The notes under the pieces: model-generated
The model's database searches: none
Seen by the model: the letters and a program-made list of their open reading frames with translations, nothing else
What the model was told of the DNA's origin: nothing
Shown here: positions 61,483-64,000 of the stretch, in pieces
How the letters are laid out: every line of letters begins with the position of its first letter
Numbering within the stretch: the stretch's first letter is position 1
Program-made: the position numbers and the translations under genes
From: Alphaproteobacteria bacterium
Lineage (GTDB): Bacteria > Pseudomonadota > Alphaproteobacteria > Paracaedibacterales > VGCI01
DNA length: 64,000 bases
Direction: 5' to 3'
Assembly: GCA_016870095.1 (NCBI GenBank)
Contig: VGCI01000007.1
Location: 1-64,000 of the forward strand

Positions 61483-62424
61483 TTAATTTGCGCGGACAAT
61501 AGAGTCTTGTAAAGAAACGTCTTCCCCTCGCTTTAAGTGTAGATAAAGAAGAAGAGGCGCTGCTAAGCAAATAGAAGAGAATGATCCAATGATAATTCCG
61601 ATAATGATGGGTAGGGTAAAAGTTGAAATGACCTTGCCGCCCCAAAAATATAGGGCTAAAAGGGCAAGCAGTGTGGTGGAAGCTGTCAGAAGGGTACGAG
61701 TAAGAGTCTCGTTAAGACTTTTATTGACGAGTTCTCCCAAATTCATCTTTTTGTATTTACGGATATTTTCTCTAATACGATCAAAAATGACGATGGTATC
61801 ATTGATTGAGTAGCCGGCCGTAATCAATATGGCGATAACAGCATTCTCATTAAATTCTAAAGGAAAGACTGAGAAAAGGCCTAAAATAGCGATACAGTCG
61901 TGCATTAATGCCATGATTGCACAAGCTGCAAATTGCCATTCAAACCGCACAGCAATATAAAGGAGCATAGCAAGGAGAGCAAAACCAATGGCATATAAAG
62001 CATTTCGGATGAGTTCACCTCCAACTTTGGGACCAATGGTTTCTACACGTCGATAATCAACCCCCGCACCCAGTACACTTTTTATTTTTCCTAAGGTTTC
62101 TGCTTGAACAGTAGAATCTTCCTTGCCCTTTTCATCATGCCTTTCTAAACGAATGAGTAAGGTATTATCTTTCCCAAAGTCTTGCAAGGAAACTTCGCCC
62201 AATCCCAGTTTCTCAATTTTTGTTCGTAGCTCAGGAACATTTGGTTTTTCAGGCAGACGGACTTCAAGAATATACCCACCGCGAAAATCGATGCCATAAT
62301 TGAGTCCCTTAAAACCAAAGCTTAAGACGGATATGATAATAACGGCCAAAGAGAGTGTGAAGGTAACGTAACGAAATCCAACAAAGTCTATCTTTGTATT
62401 ATATGGTATGAGACGAATTGACAT
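61483..62424 (-). CDS. secF: Protein translocase subunit SecF
   Basis: A 313-residue inner-membrane protein that, with SecD, uses proton flow to pull proteins out of the Sec channel. Motifs include FVGFRYVTFTLSL, GLNYGIDFRGGYILEV, FEWQFAACAIMALMHDCIAILG and ITAGYSINDTIVIFDRIREN. About six membrane helices are present. It follows secD by 15 bases. Confidence 0.96.
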   Translation of the reverse strand: MSIRLIPYNTKIDFVGFRYVTFTLSLAVIIISVLSFGFKGLNYGIDFRGGYILEVRLPEKPNVPELRTKIEKLGLGEVSLQDFGKDNTLLIRLERHDEKGKEDSTVQAETLGKIKSVLGAGVDYRRVETIGPKVGGELIRNALYAIGFALLAMLLYIAVRFEWQFAACAIMALMHDCIAILGLFSVFPLEFNENAVIAILITAGYSINDTIVIFDRIRENIRKYKKMNLGELVNKSLNETLTRTLLTASTTLLALLALYFWGGKVISTFTLPIIIGIIIGSFSSICLAAPLLLYLHLKRGEDVSLQDSIVRAN

Positions 62425-62439
62425 AGTAGTAAGGCCTCT

Positions 62440-64000
62440 TTAAATGGGCAGTGAAGTGACAGTTCCGCGTCGACGCAGCCAAGTCACGATAATAAGACGA
62501 GTAAGGGACAGAGACGTGAAAAGCGAGATCACGATTCCCAAAGCCAAAGTCACGGCAAATCCACGGATAGGTCCTGTTCCAAATTCAAATAGAACAGCCG
62601 CCCCAATAAGTGTGGTGAGATTTGAGTCTACAATGGTTGTTATCGCGCGTGTATATCCAGCTTCAACGGCGGCAACAGGACGCAACCCATTGCGTAGCTC
62701 TTCTTTAATACGTTCATAAATGAGTACGTTTGCATCAACTGCCATACCAATGGTGAGGGCGATACCTGCAATTCCTGGCAGAGTTAATGTCGCTTGTAAT
62801 AAGGACAGTGCTGCAAACAAGAAGATTAAGTTAAACCCTAAGGCAATATCAGCGTACAAACCAAATAGGGAGTAATTGGCAATCATAAAGATCGCAACAA
62901 AAATGAAGGCTAATACTGTTGCCAATTGACCGTCTCGAATCGAGTCTGCTCCCATACTTGGACCAACGGTACGCTCCTCAATAACATTTAAGGGGGCAGG
63001 CAGAGCGCCTGCTCTTAAAAGTAGAGACAGTTCGTGAGTTTCTTGTGTGGTAAAGTTTCCGCTGATAATGCCTTCGCCATTGGGAATCAGGCTACGGAAC
63101 ACGGGAGCACTAATGACCTTGTCATCCAGTACTATAGCGAACCGTCTGCCGATATTGTTGCCTGATAGGTCTGCAAATTTTCGGGCTCCTATCGCATTAA
63201 ATTTTAAACTAACAGCAGGCGTTCCCCCATCACGTTCAAAAGTAGCTTGAGCATCGATTAAATTATCTCCACTGATACCGACTTGCTTTTTTATCACGAT
63301 GAAACTTGCTCTCGCCGACTTATCTTCTAGTTTTAATATTTCTGATCCTGGGGACACATTGGCTCTCGGTTGGCCGCTGGGTGATATATCTATAGGACCA
63401 GCTTCCTCATCAACCATGCGGAATGTCATCTTGGCTGTACGCCCAATCAAACGCTTTACTTCAGCAGGATCTTCAACGCCGGGAAGTTGAACTATGATGC
63501 GGTCATTTCCCTGGCGTTGTAGCAAGGGTTCTTTCGTGCCGGTTTCGTCTATGCGTCGGCGGACAACTTCAATCGATTGTTCTACAACAGCTTTGTTGCG
63601 CTGTTGAATTGATTCTGGAGAGAGTGTGAGAGATCCTTGCCCATCGGGCGTAATAACAATAGTGGCTTGGGGATCAAGTTTTTTAAGAAGTTTAAGGACC
63701 TTATCTTGTTGAGTAGGGTCGCCTTTTACATCTCGTAACGAGAATACAACACTCGATTGTGGCAAATTTATGGCAAGCCCCGCATAGCCTATTTTCTCTT
63801 TTCGCAAAGTGGCCCGAACTTCGTCAAGGGTATTAAGCAGTTGCTCTTTCAAAACAGATTTAAGGTCAACTTCTAATTGAAGATGCGAACCGCCTCGCAA
63901 CTCTAATCCAAGGTTGATAGTTTTTTGGAAAACTTCGGGAAGTTTTTGAAAAAGAGTTGGCGGTAATATATTTGGGAGAGCAAACAAAAACCCTACCAAA
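62440..64000 (-). CDS. secD: Protein translocase subunit SecD (5' end outside the window)
   Basis: 519 residues are visible, and the frame runs off the window edge. The missing N-terminus is probably only 15-20 residues, since the visible part starts inside the first membrane helix (GFLFALPNILP). Landmarks are INLGLELRGGSHLQLEV, the P1 domain, FNAIGARKFADLSGNNIGRR and ALPAPLNVIEERTVGPSMGADSI. TIGMAVDANVLIYERIKEEL is in the membrane part. It forms the secD-secF operon. An upstream yajC would lie outside. Confidence 0.95.
   Translation of the reverse strand, partial: LVGFLFALPNILPPTLFQKLPEVFQKTINLGLELRGGSHLQLEVDLKSVLKEQLLNTLDEVRATLRKEKIGYAGLAINLPQSSVVFSLRDVKGDPTQQDKVLKLLKKLDPQATIVITPDGQGSLTLSPESIQQRNKAVVEQSIEVVRRRIDETGTKEPLLQRQGNDRIIVQLPGVEDPAEVKRLIGRTAKMTFRMVDEEAGPIDISPSGQPRANVSPGSEILKLEDKSARASFIVIKKQVGISGDNLIDAQATFERDGGTPAVSLKFNAIGARKFADLSGNNIGRRFAIVLDDKVISAPVFRSLIPNGEGIISGNFTTQETHELSLLLRAGALPAPLNVIEERTVGPSMGADSIRDGQLATVLAFIFVAIFMIANYSLFGLYADIALGFNLIFLFAALSLLQATLTLPGIAGIALTIGMAVDANVLIYERIKEELRNGLRPVAAVEAGYTRAITTIVDSNLTTLIGAAVLFEFGTGPIRGFAVTLALGIVISLFTSLSLTRLIIVTWLRRRGTVTSLPI

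Overview
The window is a chromosomal segment of about 40% GC (by eye) from a Gram-negative alphaproteobacterium. Supporting features are a PopZ-like polar organizer together with parA-parB, the rapZ / mannose-type EIIA / HPr regulatory trio, argS followed by a SPOR protein and nagZ, TamA-TamB, LpxK, MlaD and SecDF. The low GC, a B12-dependent ribonucleotide reductase, a Fic protein, an NB-ARC/TPR protein and several lineage-specific exported proteins suggest a host-associated group such as the Holosporales. That placement is inference. No rRNA, CRISPR array, prophage or complete insertion sequence was found. Two tRNA genes are present (Ala-GGC and Cys-GCA).

Layout. 1-1.4 kb: tail of an IS1595/IS1016-type transposase, then an outer-membrane barrel protein. 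1.4-8 kb: accB-accC, a RidA-like protein, photolyase, GST and a DipZ-type thiol-disulfide protein. 8.2-10.6 kb: a complete four-gene bufferin-type RiPP operon (DUF2282 precursor, DUF692/MNIO enzyme, DUF2063 partner, DoxX protein). 10.5-23.7 kb: HisC-like aminotransferase, thioesterase, tamA-tamB, lpxK, trkH, acetoacetyl-CoA ligase, parA-parB. 24-31 kb: exported coiled-coil protein, recJ, PAP2-like protein, class C serine hydrolase, frataxin-ABC exporter pair, tRNA-Ala. 31-43 kb: fic with palindromic sites over its promoter, pterin dehydratase, amidase, HPr/EIIA/RapZ, a CofE-like ligase, mlaD, dps, methyltransferase, nrdJ. 43-52 kb: second barrel protein, a pair of exported proteins of unknown function, and the minus-strand run argS-SPOR-nagZ-M50 protease-PCu(A)C chaperone. 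52-56 kb: tRNA-Cys, pcm-like and rhodanese genes, tolC, popZ-like gene. 56-61 kb: accessory block with two small hydrophobic/secreted proteins, a 1103-residue LuxR-HTH / TIR-like / NB-ARC / TPR protein and an unknown multi-pass membrane protein. 61.4-64 kb: secF and partial secD.

Two loci deserve most attention. The bufferin operon would make an exported, cysteine-modified, copper-binding peptide; a DipZ homologue lies divergently upstream, and a PCu(A)C copper chaperone is encoded elsewhere in the window. The NB-ARC/TPR protein has a LuxR-type DNA-binding domain at its N-terminus, the reverse of the MalT arrangement. It also has a hydrophobic, apparently membrane-spanning segment ahead of the ATPase, and it is divergent from a two-gene unit of small peptides, one of only 32 residues. 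Smaller items are the Fic autoregulation architecture, an isolated F420-ligase homologue, and a promoter flanked by dyads ahead of a pair of exported unknown proteins.
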